DNA of 64,000 nt, taken from NCBI RefSeq assembly GCF_024498295.1, contig NZ_CP101827.1:996001-1060000 (forward strand). Direction: 5' to 3'. The DNA comes from Thermocaproicibacter melissae. GTDB taxonomy: Bacteria; Bacillota; Clostridia; Oscillospirales; Acutalibacteraceae. The position numbers and the translations under genes are program-made. A model generated the notes under the pieces. That model worked only from the letters and a program-made list of their open reading frames with translations. It was not told where the DNA came from and did not search any database. Of the stretch, positions 35,703-44,611 are shown one piece after another. Positions within the stretch are counted from its first letter, which is position 1. Every line of letters starts with the position of its first letter.

Positions 35703-36229
35703 GGAATCGGCACCGCTGCCTTTTCTATTTTTTCTGCGAATGCCTTGATTTTCCGCTCTGAAATCGTTACAAAATCCGTCTTTCCATCGGGGGTCGGAAT
35801 ACCAGCCGACTTTGCGTAAGCCTTTAAGAGGATTTTGTCGATAAGGCGGTCCATAAAATTCAAACGGCTAAAATAAAATGCGCCGCCGAATGATTCGCAC
35901 AAAAGCGCGTTTTCCGCAAGTTTTTGAGGAAAATTATGGCGGAGGTATCGGTCAATCTCCTGCTTATCCTCCATAAGGCAGGAAAAGAAAACAGCAAACG
36001 GTTTTTGCGCCAGCTGTTCACAATTGAGGCTGCAAAATCCCTTAATCTGCTTTGCAGCGGAACCCCCGTAAACAGGCGAACCGACAATGACGCAATCGTA
36101 TTTTGAAAAATCTCCGCTGAAATGCCTAGCACGAAAAACATCAGCCTGCCCATGCAGCGCGTCAGCCAGTTTTTCAGCGCAAACTTTGGTTGCACCATGT
36201 GTTGTCTCATAAAGAATCAGGACTTTCAC
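35699..36229 (-). CDS. Flavodoxin-domain protein
   Basis: An FMN-binding electron carrier of about 176 residues. The phosphate loop is YETTHGATKVCAE (residues 7-19), and IVGSPVYGGSAAK lines the flavin. The fold and size resemble HemG-type flavodoxins, but no heme genes are near. The start is GTG 36229 with AGGAGAGG nine bases upstream; an upstream TTG adds two residues. Confidence 0.88.
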   Translation of the reverse strand: MKVLILYETTHGATKVCAEKLADALHGQADVFRARHFSGDFSKYDCVIVGSPVYGGSAAKQIKGFCSLNCEQLAQKPFAVFFSCLMEDKQEIDRYLRHNFPQKLAENALLCESFGGAFYFSRLNFMDRLIDKILLKAYAKSAGIPTPDGKTDFVTISERKIKAFAEKIEKAAVPIP

Positions 36230-36352
36230 GAGCAACCTCTCCTAAAAAAATATGTAGAATTTAACATCTATAATACAACACTTTCTGCGAATCATAAGTA
36301 GCGGCAGAGAAAAGCCGGTCATTCTTCCACTTGTGCCGGCAGTTTTCTGTTA

Positions 36353-36373
36353 GGGCAGGCAGAAAGCCTGCCC
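36353..36373. terminator. Hairpin after the nitroreductase gene, possible terminator
   Basis: GGGCAGGC pairs with GCCTGCCC around five bases. The T-run (CTTTTT) follows on the plus strand, not the minus strand used by the nearby gene, so the role is uncertain. Confidence 0.35.
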
Positions 36374-36380
36374 GGTCTTT

Positions 36381-36905
36381 TTATGGAAGGATTGTTACAT
36401 CATCGGTACGGCGTGGCTTCGGTTCCGGCGCTTCTTCCGCAGGATAACCAACGCTGACGCAGCCGTAAGGAATATAATTTTCCGGCAATTTCAATTCTTT
36501 GCGGATTACTTCATCTTGCAAGCCGGGCAGCACAGAACAGATATAGCAGGTGCCAAGCCCCAGTGCTTTTGCCGCAAGCATTAGGTTTTCAATCGCGCAG
36601 GCCACATTTTCTCTGCCGTAGCGAGAATTCTCCGGTGCAGAGACAACGACGACACTCGGAGCATGGTAAAAAGGCGTATGGCCTTTCAGAAATGTTGCAC
36701 CGTTCTTGACGGCGACTTCAACGATGTGGTCCAAGATTTTCGCGTCGTTTACAATCGTAAAATGTCTGTCCTGCAGTCCCATAGCAGTGGGTGCAAACTT
36801 TGCCGCCTGAATCAAGCTCTCCATTGTGCTCTGCGGAATGGCTTCCGGCCGAAAAGATCGAATTGAGCGCCTCGTCAGCAAAGTCTGAATCGTTTCGTTC
36901 ATCAT
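36381..36905 (-). CDS. Nitroreductase-family flavoprotein
   Basis: From ATG 36905 (GGGGAGGT upstream) it has 174 residues. TRRSIRSFRPEAIP binds FMN phosphate, and the C-terminal NYIPYGCVSVGYPAE completes the site. It has the NfsB/NfnB type fold and should be a dimeric NAD(P)H oxidoreductase. Substrate unknown. A 40-residue in-frame extension is not translated: it lies over the promoter. Confidence 0.93.
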   Translation of the reverse strand: MMNETIQTLLTRRSIRSFRPEAIPQSTMESLIQAAKFAPTAMGLQDRHFTIVNDAKILDHIVEVAVKNGATFLKGHTPFYHAPSVVVVSAPENSRYGRENVACAIENLMLAAKALGLGTCYICSVLPGLQDEVIRKELKLPENYIPYGCVSVGYPAEEAPEPKPRRTDDVTILP

Positions 36906-36942
36906 GAATACCTCCCCTGCAACTTCTTGAATATTTTCAATC

Positions 36943-36971
36943 ATTTTAAACCATACGGTGCGCTTAGTCAA
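36943..36971 (-). promoter_or_regulatory. Sigma-A promoter of the nitroreductase gene
   Basis: On the minus strand TTGACT and TAAAAT are 17 bases apart, about 38 bases before the ATG. Confidence 0.7.
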
Positions 36972-36989
36972 GCACAGGTCGCTTTTCAT

Positions 36990-37018
36990 TTTACAATTCG
37001 CTGTTATCGTGCTATACT
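36990..37018 (+). promoter_or_regulatory. Sigma-A promoter of the EamA transporter gene
   Basis: TTTACA and TATACT are 17 bases apart, 50 bases before ATG 37068. It is divergent from the nitroreductase promoter, with about 18 bases between the two -35 boxes. Confidence 0.7.
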
Positions 37019-37067
37019 TATGCAAGTTATGTTTTTAACAAATTCATAATATTCGAGGCATCACGAA

Positions 37068-38075
37068 ATGAAAAAAGGGTATCTCTACATAGCTCTCGCA
37101 ACGTTTTTCTTCAGCTCCATGGAAGTTGCACTGAAGCTTTCCGCAGGAAATTTCAATGCCATTCAACTCACTTTTCTTCGCTTTCTGATTGGAGGATGCG
37201 TTCTTCTCCCTCTTGCCGCACGAGAACTCAAAAAGAAAAATCAGCACATTGGGCGCTCTGAAATTGCATTTTTCTTTTTAACGGGTTTCATTTGTGTTGT
37301 GGTAAGCATGATTTTATACCAGATGAGCGTCATTTATGCGCCCGCCTCCGTTGTGGCAGTTCTGTTCAGCTGCAACTCGGTTTTCGTGGTCACGTTTGCT
37401 TACCTGTTCCTTCGGGAGCCAATCCACAGGCACACCGTTATCTCCATCCTCGTGAGCTTCCTTGGAATGGCTATCATCATTAACCCGACGCATTTCACCG
37501 GCAGTGCGATTGGCGTCATCTGCGTTCTCGGCGCAGCGATTACGTTTGCGCTCTATAACGTCGTCGGCCGAACGAGAAGCGACCGATGCGGCGGAATCAC
37601 GCTGACCTGCGGAAGCTTTCTCTGCGGATGCGTGGAAATGCTCGTGCTGATTGCGGCAAGCCATATTCCCGCTGTCGCCCTCAAGATGAAAGAGGCCGGT
37701 CTTGCCGTGTTCTCGGAAATTCCAGTATTCTCGGCAATCAGCCTTCCCGCGTTTGTGGGGCTTCTTTACGTTGGAATCTGTGTAACGGGTCTGGGCTACA
37801 CGTTCTACTTTCTTGCAATGGAAGCAACTTCCGCCGCGACAACTTCGCTTGTGTTTTACATCAAACCCATATTGGCACCAATTTTTGCGCTTATCCTGCT
37901 GCATGAAGCAATCTCCGGCAGGATGCTGATTGGGATTGCGTTCATCCTTGCTGGTTCACTGATTGCCTTCATCCCCGGAATTCGCCTTGCAAAAGGAAAC
38001 GACTTAAAAGAAGACCTGCGTGAAATCCGGACCGAATTTGAAGCGGAAACCGAGGAAACGGTGATCAAGCCGTAA
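37068..38075 (+). CDS. EamA-family (DMT) transporter
   Basis: A 335-residue permease with ten membrane helices in two EamA repeats (about residues 5-135 and 150-295). The first repeat shows ATFFFSSMEVALK and the second ends ALILLHEAISGRMLIG. A charged 25-residue tail is cytoplasmic. Such proteins export amino acids, drugs or metabolites; the substrate is not known. Confidence 0.93.
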   Translation: MKKGYLYIALATFFFSSMEVALKLSAGNFNAIQLTFLRFLIGGCVLLPLAARELKKKNQHIGRSEIAFFFLTGFICVVVSMILYQMSVIYAPASVVAVLFSCNSVFVVTFAYLFLREPIHRHTVISILVSFLGMAIIINPTHFTGSAIGVICVLGAAITFALYNVVGRTRSDRCGGITLTCGSFLCGCVEMLVLIAASHIPAVALKMKEAGLAVFSEIPVFSAISLPAFVGLLYVGICVTGLGYTFYFLAMEATSAATTSLVFYIKPILAPIFALILLHEAISGRMLIGIAFILAGSLIAFIPGIRLAKGNDLKEDLREIRTEFEAETEETVIKP

Positions 38076-38095
38076 ATTCGCTGCAAAAATAACTG

Positions 38096-38136
38096 CGGCC
38101 CGCAAATGCTGAAAAAGTGTTTGCGGGCCGTTTTTT
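38096..38136 (+). terminator. Terminator after the EamA gene
   Basis: CGGCCCGCAAA pairs with TTTGCGGGCCG and six T follow. Confidence 0.95.
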
Positions 38137-38215
38137 AGCGTCTTGACCGACTAGGAAGCGTGTTGTGTATCAATCCGGTCAGATTGCAGATAATAAGGTA
38201 TCCCCGTTAATCGGT

Positions 38216-38245
38216 AATCGGCGCGCAAACGACAAATCGGCGCGC
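38216..38245. repeat. 11-base direct repeat upstream of the Rieske gene
   Basis: AATCGGCGCGC occurs at 38216-38226 and 38235-38245, a 19-base period. It lies about 25 bases upstream of the start codon. Its meaning is unknown. Confidence 0.6.
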
Positions 38246-38270
38246 GCAGACTGTGGAACTGGAACAGGAG

Positions 38271-39588
38271 ATGAAGAATCACGATTACAAAATCACTTTG
38301 GGAATCGACAGCGTCTCTGCCGTCGTTCCCGGAATTAGATAAAAACGAGGACACCGACGTACTGATTATCGGCGGAGGACTGGTCGGTATTCTATGTGCC
38401 TATTTTCTCGACCAAGCAGGGATTGACTATCTTTTATGTGAAGCTGCCACCATTGCGAGCGGCACCACCGGCAAAACAACCGCGGTCCTCTCGGCGCAGC
38501 ACGACACCTTATATTCGGACCTAATCAGCCGCTGGGGGCACGAAAAAGCGCAGCAGTATCTGGATGCAAATTTGGATGCGCTGAAAGAATACCGCTCGCT
38601 GGCAGAGAAAATTGACTGCGATTATGAGGAAAGGCCCTCCTATATGTATACGGTCGACAAGCCCCGCCTGATGGAGCACGAGGTTGAGGCCCTGCAATCT
38701 CTCGGCTTCTCCGCTTCTGTTGTAAAAGAACTGCCGCTCCCGATTAAAATTGCGGCCGCTGTGAAATTTCCCGGGCAAGCGCAGTTTCATCCGCTGAAAT
38801 TCATCGGGGGCATCTGCAACAACCTAAACATTCGGGAACACTCCCGCATTGTCCGAATGAAAGGAACCGACGCCTTTACGGAGAAATACCGCATTTCGGC
38901 AAAGCGCATCATTGTTGCGTCGCATTTTCCGATTTTGAACACGCACGGTTTTTACTACGCGAAGCTGTACCAAAAACGTTCCTATATCATCGCGCTAGAA
39001 AACGCTCCACAGTACGACGGCACGTTTGTCGATAACGGTACAAGCGGAATGTACTTCCGCAACTACGGAAACTTGCTGCTGGTCGGCGGCGGCGAGCACC
39101 GCACCGGTAAAAAGGGCGGTAATTTTGAAGCACTTCGGACCTTCATTCGTGCCAATTATCCGGGCGCAAAAGAAAAATATGCCTGGGCAACACAGGACTG
39201 CATGAGCCTTGACGGCGTGCCGTATATCGGAAAATACAGCGAGCTGCTGCCGGATGTATACGTTGCCACCGGCTTTAATGAATGGGGCATGACTTCTTCC
39301 ATGGTCGCCGCAAAGATTCTGTGCGACATGATTATGAAGCGGGAAAACAAGTACGCCGACGTTTTTAATCCATCGAGAAGTGTGCTTACGCCCCAGCTTT
39401 TTGCCAACCTTGGGGAATCGATTCTCAATCTGCTCAAGCCGGTTCCGAAGCGCTGCCCTCACCTAGGCTGTGCGCTGAGCTGGAACGAGGTAGAGCAGAC
39501 TTGGGACTGCCCCTGCCACGGCTCACGATTTACCAAAGACGGAAAGCTCATTAACGACCCTGCAACCGGTGACCTCCGTGAAAAATAA
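38271..39588 (+). pseudogene. FAD-dependent oxidoreductase with Rieske domain, frameshifted near its start
   Basis: The frame from about 38284 to 39588 encodes SLWESTASLPSFPELDKN, then the FAD site DVLIIGGGLVGILCAYF, a DAO-type oxidase body, and a C-terminal Rieske [2Fe-2S] domain with CPHLGC and CPCHGS. That frame has no ATG at the expected place. The only good start, ATG 38271 (AGGAG directly upstream), reads MKNHDYK and hits a stop after 23 codons. Removing one A from AAAA at 38289-38292 joins MKNHDYK to SLWES, exactly the family's usual N terminus. So this is a one-base insertion or a sequencing error. An internal ATG at 38572 would lose the FAD site. Confidence 0.85.
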
Positions 39589-40411
39589 GTTTGAAGGACT
39601 GTATTTCAAGCATCAAAAAGGCGGAAAAACGGTCGCTTTTATTCCCGGTGTTTCCGAAAGCGGTGCATTCATCCAGGTAATTACCGATACCTTTTCAAAA
39701 AACTATACCTTTTCGTCGGGTGTGATGCAGCCGGAAGTCAGCATCGGGAAATGCACATTTTCTCTGCACGGTGCCCATATTGACCTTCCGGACATCAAAG
39801 GGGATTTATCGTATTCGGGAATAACGCCAGTCCGCTCGGACATTATGGGGCCGTTTCGATTTTTTCCGATGGAATGTCGACATACAGTTCTGAGCATGCG
39901 TCACCGAATTCACGGCAGCGTTACCATTCAAGGGCAAGAATATGACTTTGAAAATGGCATCGGCTACGTGGAAGGCGACAGCGGGCGGTCTTTTCCGAAA
40001 AGATATCTCTGGTTGCAGGCAAATGATTTTGAAGGCGGAAGCTTTATGCTTTCCGTCGCTGAAATTCCGTTTTTGGGGTTTCGCTTTGAAGGGTGCATCT
40101 GCGTTGTCATCATCGGGCAGAAAGAATATCGCCTTGCAACCTACTGCGGCGCAAAAGTGGTTTTTCTGAAGGACATGGTCGTTGTGAATCAGCAAAATCT
40201 GCGGCTGATGGTGAAAATCCTAACGCGCGGCGACAGTTTCTCGCTTGCTACACCTCACAACGGAAAAATGCAAGGACTCATCAAGGAGCATAACCATACC
40301 TCCGTAGAAATCACGCTTACGAAGGAGGATTCCGTTCTTTGCCATTGGCGCAGCGACAACGCGGGTCTAGAGGTCTGCGGATATTCTTTTCTCTCAGACA
40401 GCAAACGATAA
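39578..40411 (+). CDS. Tocopherol cyclase-like family protein
   Basis: From GTG 39578 it has 277 residues; GTG 39569 is an alternative. The opening NKFEGLYFKHQKGGKTVAFI, PFRFFPMECRH and KRYLWLQANDF match the tocopherol cyclase-like family (PF14249-type), a double beta-barrel that in plants closes the tocopherol ring. Bacteria and archaea have uncharacterised relatives, and tocopherol synthesis is not expected in an anaerobe. It overlaps the Rieske gene by 11 bases and is followed closely by tspO, so the three form one operon. Confidence 0.82.
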   Translation: MKNKFEGLYFKHQKGGKTVAFIPGVSESGAFIQVITDTFSKNYTFSSGVMQPEVSIGKCTFSLHGAHIDLPDIKGDLSYSGITPVRSDIMGPFRFFPMECRHTVLSMRHRIHGSVTIQGQEYDFENGIGYVEGDSGRSFPKRYLWLQANDFEGGSFMLSVAEIPFLGFRFEGCICVVIIGQKEYRLATYCGAKVVFLKDMVVVNQQNLRLMVKILTRGDSFSLATPHNGKMQGLIKEHNHTSVEITLTKEDSVLCHWRSDNAGLEVCGYSFLSDSKR

Positions 40412-40442
40412 AATTTCTTGTTTCTTTTTGGGGGTGAGAATT

Positions 40443-40915
40443 ATGAAAATTCAATGGAAGCCACTGATTATCAGTATTGTGATTCCTCTTGCAGTCGGCG
40501 GACTGTCCACACTGATTACGCAAGGCAGCATGAAGGATTTTGAAAGAGTAAAACAACCGCCTTTTGCTCCTCCGGGATGGCTATTCCCGATTGTGTGGAG
40601 TATTCTGTTTGTGCTCACATGGGCATTGCATCTTATCTCATCTATACCTCTCAGGCTTCCAGCGAGCGAATTCAAAAAGCACTGATTGCCTACGGAATAC
40701 AGCTCGCCGTCAATTTCTTCTGGTCAATTATTTTCTTCAACATGCAGGCGTTCCTTTTTGCATTTCTCTGGTTACTGCTTCTTTGGGTGCTCATTATCGT
40801 AACCATGGCGTTATTTTACAGAATCCGAAGAAGCGCCATGTATTTGTTAATTCCTTATTTTCTCTGGGTCACATTTGCCGTATATTTGAATTTTGGTGTA
40901 TTCCAGCTAAACTAA
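40443..40915 (+). pseudogene. tspO: TspO/MBR family protein, frameshifted
   Basis: TspO proteins bind porphyrins and other hydrophobic ligands in the membrane. ATG 40443 (GGGGGTGAG upstream) encodes PPFAPPGWLFPIVWSILFVL, the first two helices when read in one frame. The frame must then change to read GIASYLIYTSQ and the last three helices to 40915. The break is at CACA, 40616-40619, where the family would have VLMGIASYL: one copy of CA appears duplicated. Either a real +2 mutation or a sequencing error. The two halves together account for the whole family length of about 157 residues. Confidence 0.85.
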
Positions 40916-40971
40916 CGCTTTCCACATATAAAAGGGCCTCCAAAGGGACGGTGCTTTTCGTTTGGAACCGT

Positions 40972-42564
40972 TTACTTGGAAAGGATTTTCTTAAGATCTT
41001 CGTCCGGCGTGGAAATCGGGGATATCCCGAAATTCTCCACAAGATAATTCAGTACGTTTGGGGAAACGAACGCCGGCAAGGTCGGCCCGAGATAGATATT
41101 CTTTATTCCGAGCGACAGGAGCGTCAGCAAAATGCAGACCGCTTTCTGCTCGTACCAGGAAAGCACCAGCGTCAGCGGCAGTTCGTTTACGCCGCATTGG
41201 AAGGCGTCCGCAAGGGCAAGCGCAACGCGGATGGCGCTGTATGCATCGTTGCACTGCCCCATATCCATCAGGCGCGGCAGCCCGCCGATTTCGCCAAGGT
41301 CCAAATCATTGAAGCGGTATTTCCCGCAGGCAAGGGTAAGGATTACGCTGTCCTTCGGCGCTTTGCGCACAAATTCCGTGTAGTAATTGCGGCCGGGCTT
41401 CGCGCCGTCGCAACCGCCGACAAGGAAGAAATGCTTGATCGCCCCGCTCTTCACCGCTTCCACAACCTTGTCGGCTACGGAAAGCACCGTCCCGTGGCCA
41501 AAGCCGGTGGTTACCTGTGTCCCGCCGTTGATGCCCGTCATCGGATGGTCGCTTTCATAGCCGCCCAGCTCCAGCGCCTTGTTGATAACCGGAGTGAAAT
41601 CCTTCTTGTCATCAATATGTACGATTCCCGGATACTGCACCACTTCGGTGGTAAAGACGCGGTCGCGGTAGCTGTCTTTTACCGGCATCAGGCAGTTGGT
41701 GGTAAAGAGCACCGCGCCCGGAATATCCGCAAACTCCTTCTGCTGATTCTGCCATGCGGTTCCAAAATTCCCCTTTAAGTGCGGATAGGCTTTCAGCTTC
41801 GGATAGGCGTGCGCCGGAAGCATTTCGCCGTGGGTGTAAATATGGATTCCCTTGCCCTTGGTCTGTTCCAAAAGCAGGTACAAATCGTGCAGGTCGTGGC
41901 CGCTGACCACAATGAACGGCCCTTTCTCGATGGTAAGCGGTACGGTGGTGGGCACCGGTGTGCCGTAGGTTTCCGTGTTCGCCCTGTCCAGCAGCTCCAT
42001 GCATTTGAGGTTCACGGTTCCGGTTTCCATCACAATGGGCAGAAGCTCGTCCATGCCCCAGTCTTCGCCAATCGCAAACAGGCCCTTGTAAAAGAAGCGG
42101 TTCACTTCCTTATCGGTATAGCCCAGCATCAATGCGTGGTAGGCATAGGCAGCCATTCCGCGCAGGCCGAACAGAATGAGGGATTTCAGGGAACGGATAT
42201 CTTCGTTCTCCTCCCACAATTGCTTCATGTTGTAATCGTCGGTGCGGGAACAGGGCGAAGAGCAGCATCCGCAACCGGGAGCCAGCGCGTTTTTCTCCCT
42301 GTGGACGGCCTGAATCTGCCGGCGTACGGTTTCGCTGTCAAAGTTTACGTTGGTTATGGTGGTGAACAGCCCCTCCAGCATCGCGCGGTCGGCGGAAGCG
42401 CCGGGTTCCTTTCCGGACGCCGCACGCGCAAGGCCGATCAGCGCCCCGGTCAGTTCATCCTGCAAATTGGCGGTGTCCGCCTGCTTGCCGCAGACGCCGG
42501 CTTTTCCGGTACAGCCGGTGCACCCGGCCGTTTGTTCGCACTGGAAGCAAAACATATTCGACAT
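40972..42564 (-). CDS. hcp: Hybrid cluster protein (hydroxylamine / NO reductase)
   Basis: Carries a cubane [4Fe-4S] and a hybrid Fe-S-O cluster and reduces hydroxylamine or nitric oxide under anaerobic nitrosative stress. The 530-residue length and the N-terminal Cys set MFCFQCEQTAGCTGC ... GVCGK place it in the anaerobe-type class. Later Cys and Glu ligands are seen around FTTNCLM and LACGKYRFND. AGGAGG precedes the start. Genes for a cupin and an Fe-S protein lie upstream on the same strand, and a Crp/Fnr regulator is divergent. Confidence 0.97.
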   Translation of the reverse strand: MSNMFCFQCEQTAGCTGCTGKAGVCGKQADTANLQDELTGALIGLARAASGKEPGASADRAMLEGLFTTITNVNFDSETVRRQIQAVHREKNALAPGCGCCSSPCSRTDDYNMKQLWEENEDIRSLKSLILFGLRGMAAYAYHALMLGYTDKEVNRFFYKGLFAIGEDWGMDELLPIVMETGTVNLKCMELLDRANTETYGTPVPTTVPLTIEKGPFIVVSGHDLHDLYLLLEQTKGKGIHIYTHGEMLPAHAYPKLKAYPHLKGNFGTAWQNQQKEFADIPGAVLFTTNCLMPVKDSYRDRVFTTEVVQYPGIVHIDDKKDFTPVINKALELGGYESDHPMTGINGGTQVTTGFGHGTVLSVADKVVEAVKSGAIKHFFLVGGCDGAKPGRNYYTEFVRKAPKDSVILTLACGKYRFNDLDLGEIGGLPRLMDMGQCNDAYSAIRVALALADAFQCGVNELPLTLVLSWYEQKAVCILLTLLSLGIKNIYLGPTLPAFVSPNVLNYLVENFGISPISTPDEDLKKILSK

Positions 42565-42650
42565 TCTTTATTCCTCCTGATTATGTAATGGATTTTCTAG
42601 CATTCCGCCCGCCCCTCGCATGGTGAAATGGGAGGGGCGGAAAATCGGAT

Positions 42651-42995
42651 TTATTTATTCGGAAATACTACAATTAAAAACATTTTAAAGCGCTCCGCCG
42701 CGTAAACGGCATGCGGCGTCTTGCTGGGCATAATAATCGTTTCCCCCGCGTGAACCGTAAACTTTTCGCCGCCCACGGTAATTTCGCCTTCGCCGTCCAG
42801 CGCAACCACCATCGCGTCCCCTTCGGACTCGTGGGTGCTGATTTCCTCTCCCTTGTCGAACGCAAACAGGGTCAGGCTGAGCGCACCGTTCTGCGCCAGC
42901 GTCTTGCTGACGATCTGCCCCGGCTGATAGCCCACCTGTTCCGCCAACGGGAGCACCTGTGCGAAATCAATGTTCTTAATATACTTGTCTGCCAT
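42651..42995 (-). CDS. Cupin-domain protein
   Basis: A 114-residue single cupin barrel. Its metal-site motifs are STHESEGDAMVVALDGEGEI and HAGETIIMPSKTPHAVYA. Such small cupins often accompany hcp in Clostridia; their ligand or reaction is unknown. GGAGG is before ATG 42995. It sits 12 bases after the Fe-S gene and 86 bases before hcp. Confidence 0.92.
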   Translation of the reverse strand: MADKYIKNIDFAQVLPLAEQVGYQPGQIVSKTLAQNGALSLTLFAFDKGEEISTHESEGDAMVVALDGEGEITVGGEKFTVHAGETIIMPSKTPHAVYAAERFKMFLIVVFPNK

Positions 42996-43007
42996 TTTTC
43001 TTCCTCC

Positions 43008-43721
43008 TTATGCTTCTTCTAAAATTTCTCCATCGGTGGATATGGTGACAACCTGCCAAGGAATCAGCTTGCCGCAGTTCATCAGCGCGCTCTTTACCGC
43101 GTTGACGATACCGCCGCAGCAGGGAACTTCCATCCGCACCACCGTAATGCTCTTGATTTCATTGTTCTTTAAAATTTCCGTAAGCTTTTCGGCGTAGTTT
43201 CCCTCGTCCAGCTTCGGGCAGCCGATTAAGGCAATCCGGTTTCTGATAAAACGGTTATGGAAATCGCCGTAAGCGTATGCTGTGCAATCTGCCGCAATCA
43301 GCAGGTTCGCGTTCTCGTAAAACGGCGCTTTCACCGGGAGCAGCTTCATCTGTATCGGCCATTGCATCAACTGGCTTTTTGCCTGCGACGGAGCGCTTGC
43401 CGCCGCGGGCGCCGCCTCGCGCGAAATGGCTTTTGCACGGGAGCCGGGGCATCCGCCCGAATGGCAGGGGCTATTCTGCTTCACGGCCTCCTGGTGCCTT
43501 TTCACGGATTCCTCGTCATACGCCGCCGCTTCCCTTTCAATAAAGGAGATTGCCCCGGTCGGGCAGACCGGCAGGCAGTTCCCTAATCCGTCACAGTAAT
43601 CGTCGCGGATCAGCTTCGCTTTCCCGTTGACCATCGCAATGGCGGATTCTTTACAGGCATTGGCGCAAAGGCCGCAGCCGTTGCATTTATCTTCATCAAT
43701 ATGGATAATCTTACGTATCAT
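43008..43721 (-). CDS. 4Fe-4S dicluster protein of the hcp locus
   Basis: A 237-residue protein. The N-terminal part (residues 1-65) binds two clusters through CNGCGLCANACKESAI and CDGLGNCLPVCPTGAI. The middle is a Cys- and Ala-rich linker, and the C-terminal part (about 120-237) has CPKLDEGNYAEKL and VPCCGGI. Genes of this kind are common next to hcp and probably supply electrons to it. First gene of the operon. Confidence 0.9.
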   Translation of the reverse strand: MIRKIIHIDEDKCNGCGLCANACKESAIAMVNGKAKLIRDDYCDGLGNCLPVCPTGAISFIEREAAAYDEESVKRHQEAVKQNSPCHSGGCPGSRAKAISREAAPAAASAPSQAKSQLMQWPIQMKLLPVKAPFYENANLLIAADCTAYAYGDFHNRFIRNRIALIGCPKLDEGNYAEKLTEILKNNEIKSITVVRMEVPCCGGIVNAVKSALMNCGKLIPWQVVTISTDGEILEEA

Positions 43722-43753
43722 AAAAACACCTCTGTTTCAATTTTTGGATTTCC

Positions 43754-43811
43754 TTTACTTTCTGGCCCTAGTGTACTATACTTTAAAAAAGATTTCTGTT
43801 GCAGGCGCAAC
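43754..43811. promoter_or_regulatory. Overlapping divergent promoters and palindrome of the hcp locus
   Basis: Plus strand: TTTACT (43754) and TATACT (43777-43782) are 17 bases apart and serve the regulator. Minus strand: -10 TATAGT (43780-43775) with only TGCAAC (43803-43798) as a -35 box 17 bases away. The two -10 boxes overlap. The inverted repeat GTTGC-N4-GCAAC at 43798-43811 covers the poor minus-strand -35, about 37-41 bases upstream of the hcp-operon start, and lies just downstream of the regulator's own start site. The layout fits activation of hcp and repression of the regulator. Confidence 0.55.
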
Positions 43812-43836
43812 AAAAAAAAGAAAAGAAGTGATTTTT

Positions 43837-44505
43837 ATGAACGAAATAACTATTTTAAAAAGGAATAAATTGTTTGCGAATATAAAGGAAGCGGACATCC
43901 CCGCTATGCTGAAATGCCTTGGGACACGGCGCCAAAGCTTTCAAAAAGGCGAATATATCTGTATGGCGGGCCGGACGGAACCTGCCGTAGGCATTCTGCT
44001 TTCCAGCGAAGCACAGATCACAAAGGAAAACCGGCTGGGGGACGCAATGATCGTCGGCACAATCCGGACCGGCGACCTGTTCGGGGAGGTTTACGCCTGC
44101 ATGGGGAAAAGCGTGCTGCCGGTTTCCGTTGTCGCGCTTGGGAAATGCGACGTGCTGCTCCTGCATGTGGAACGGATTATCCACACGTGCCAAAGCGCCT
44201 GCCCGTTTCACCAGCAGCTCATCACAAACCTGCTGCGGATTATGGCGGAGAAAACCGCCATGCTGAGCCGGAAAATGGAATTTATCGCTTACAAAACCAT
44301 CCGGAGCCGCCTGGAAGCCTATTTTTACGACCGGATGGAGCAATGCGGTTCCAACGAATTTATTATCCCGCTGAACCGGAACGAACTCGCCGACTATCTC
44401 TGCGTGGACCGGAGCGCCATGTGCCGCGAGCTTTCGCATATGAAAGCCGACGGGCTTCTGGATTATAAAGGAAACCATTTTTACTGGCTGAAAAAAGACG
44501 GTTAA
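43837..44505 (+). CDS. Crp/Fnr-family transcriptional regulator
   Basis: From ATG 43837 it has 222 residues: a cyclic-nucleotide-binding-like sensor domain (about 10-125), a long dimer helix, and a C-terminal winged helix with RNELADYLCVDRSAMCRELSHMKADG. No N-terminal Cys cluster of Fnr is seen, so it may sense NO by heme or by another route, as HcpR proteins do. It is divergent from the hcp operon, which it most likely controls. A start at 43627 would run back through the promoter. Confidence 0.9.
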   Translation: MNEITILKRNKLFANIKEADIPAMLKCLGTRRQSFQKGEYICMAGRTEPAVGILLSSEAQITKENRLGDAMIVGTIRTGDLFGEVYACMGKSVLPVSVVALGKCDVLLLHVERIIHTCQSACPFHQQLITNLLRIMAEKTAMLSRKMEFIAYKTIRSRLEAYFYDRMEQCGSNEFIIPLNRNELADYLCVDRSAMCRELSHMKADGLLDYKGNHFYWLKKDG

Positions 44506-44611
44506 ATGAAAAGGATTCCGCCGCTTTGAAAGCAAGCGGAGAATCCGTTGTGGAATATTCCGGAAGAGCCCCTTCTCTGCTAAGCTTTCCGTTTCCGGGG
44601 GAATCGGCACT

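Noticed and set aside
38572-39588. Rieske oxidoreductase as an intact gene starting at ATG 38572
   Set aside because: The FAD-binding sequence lies upstream in the same frame, so this start would give a truncated protein.
40564-41778. A 404-codon plus-strand frame across tspO and hcp
   Set aside because: It is antisense to the clear hcp gene and overlaps the frameshifted tspO; composition is that of a shadow frame.
42595-42645. GC-rich inverted repeat between the cupin gene and hcp as a terminator
   Set aside because: No T-run on the minus strand; at most a weak attenuator or processing site.
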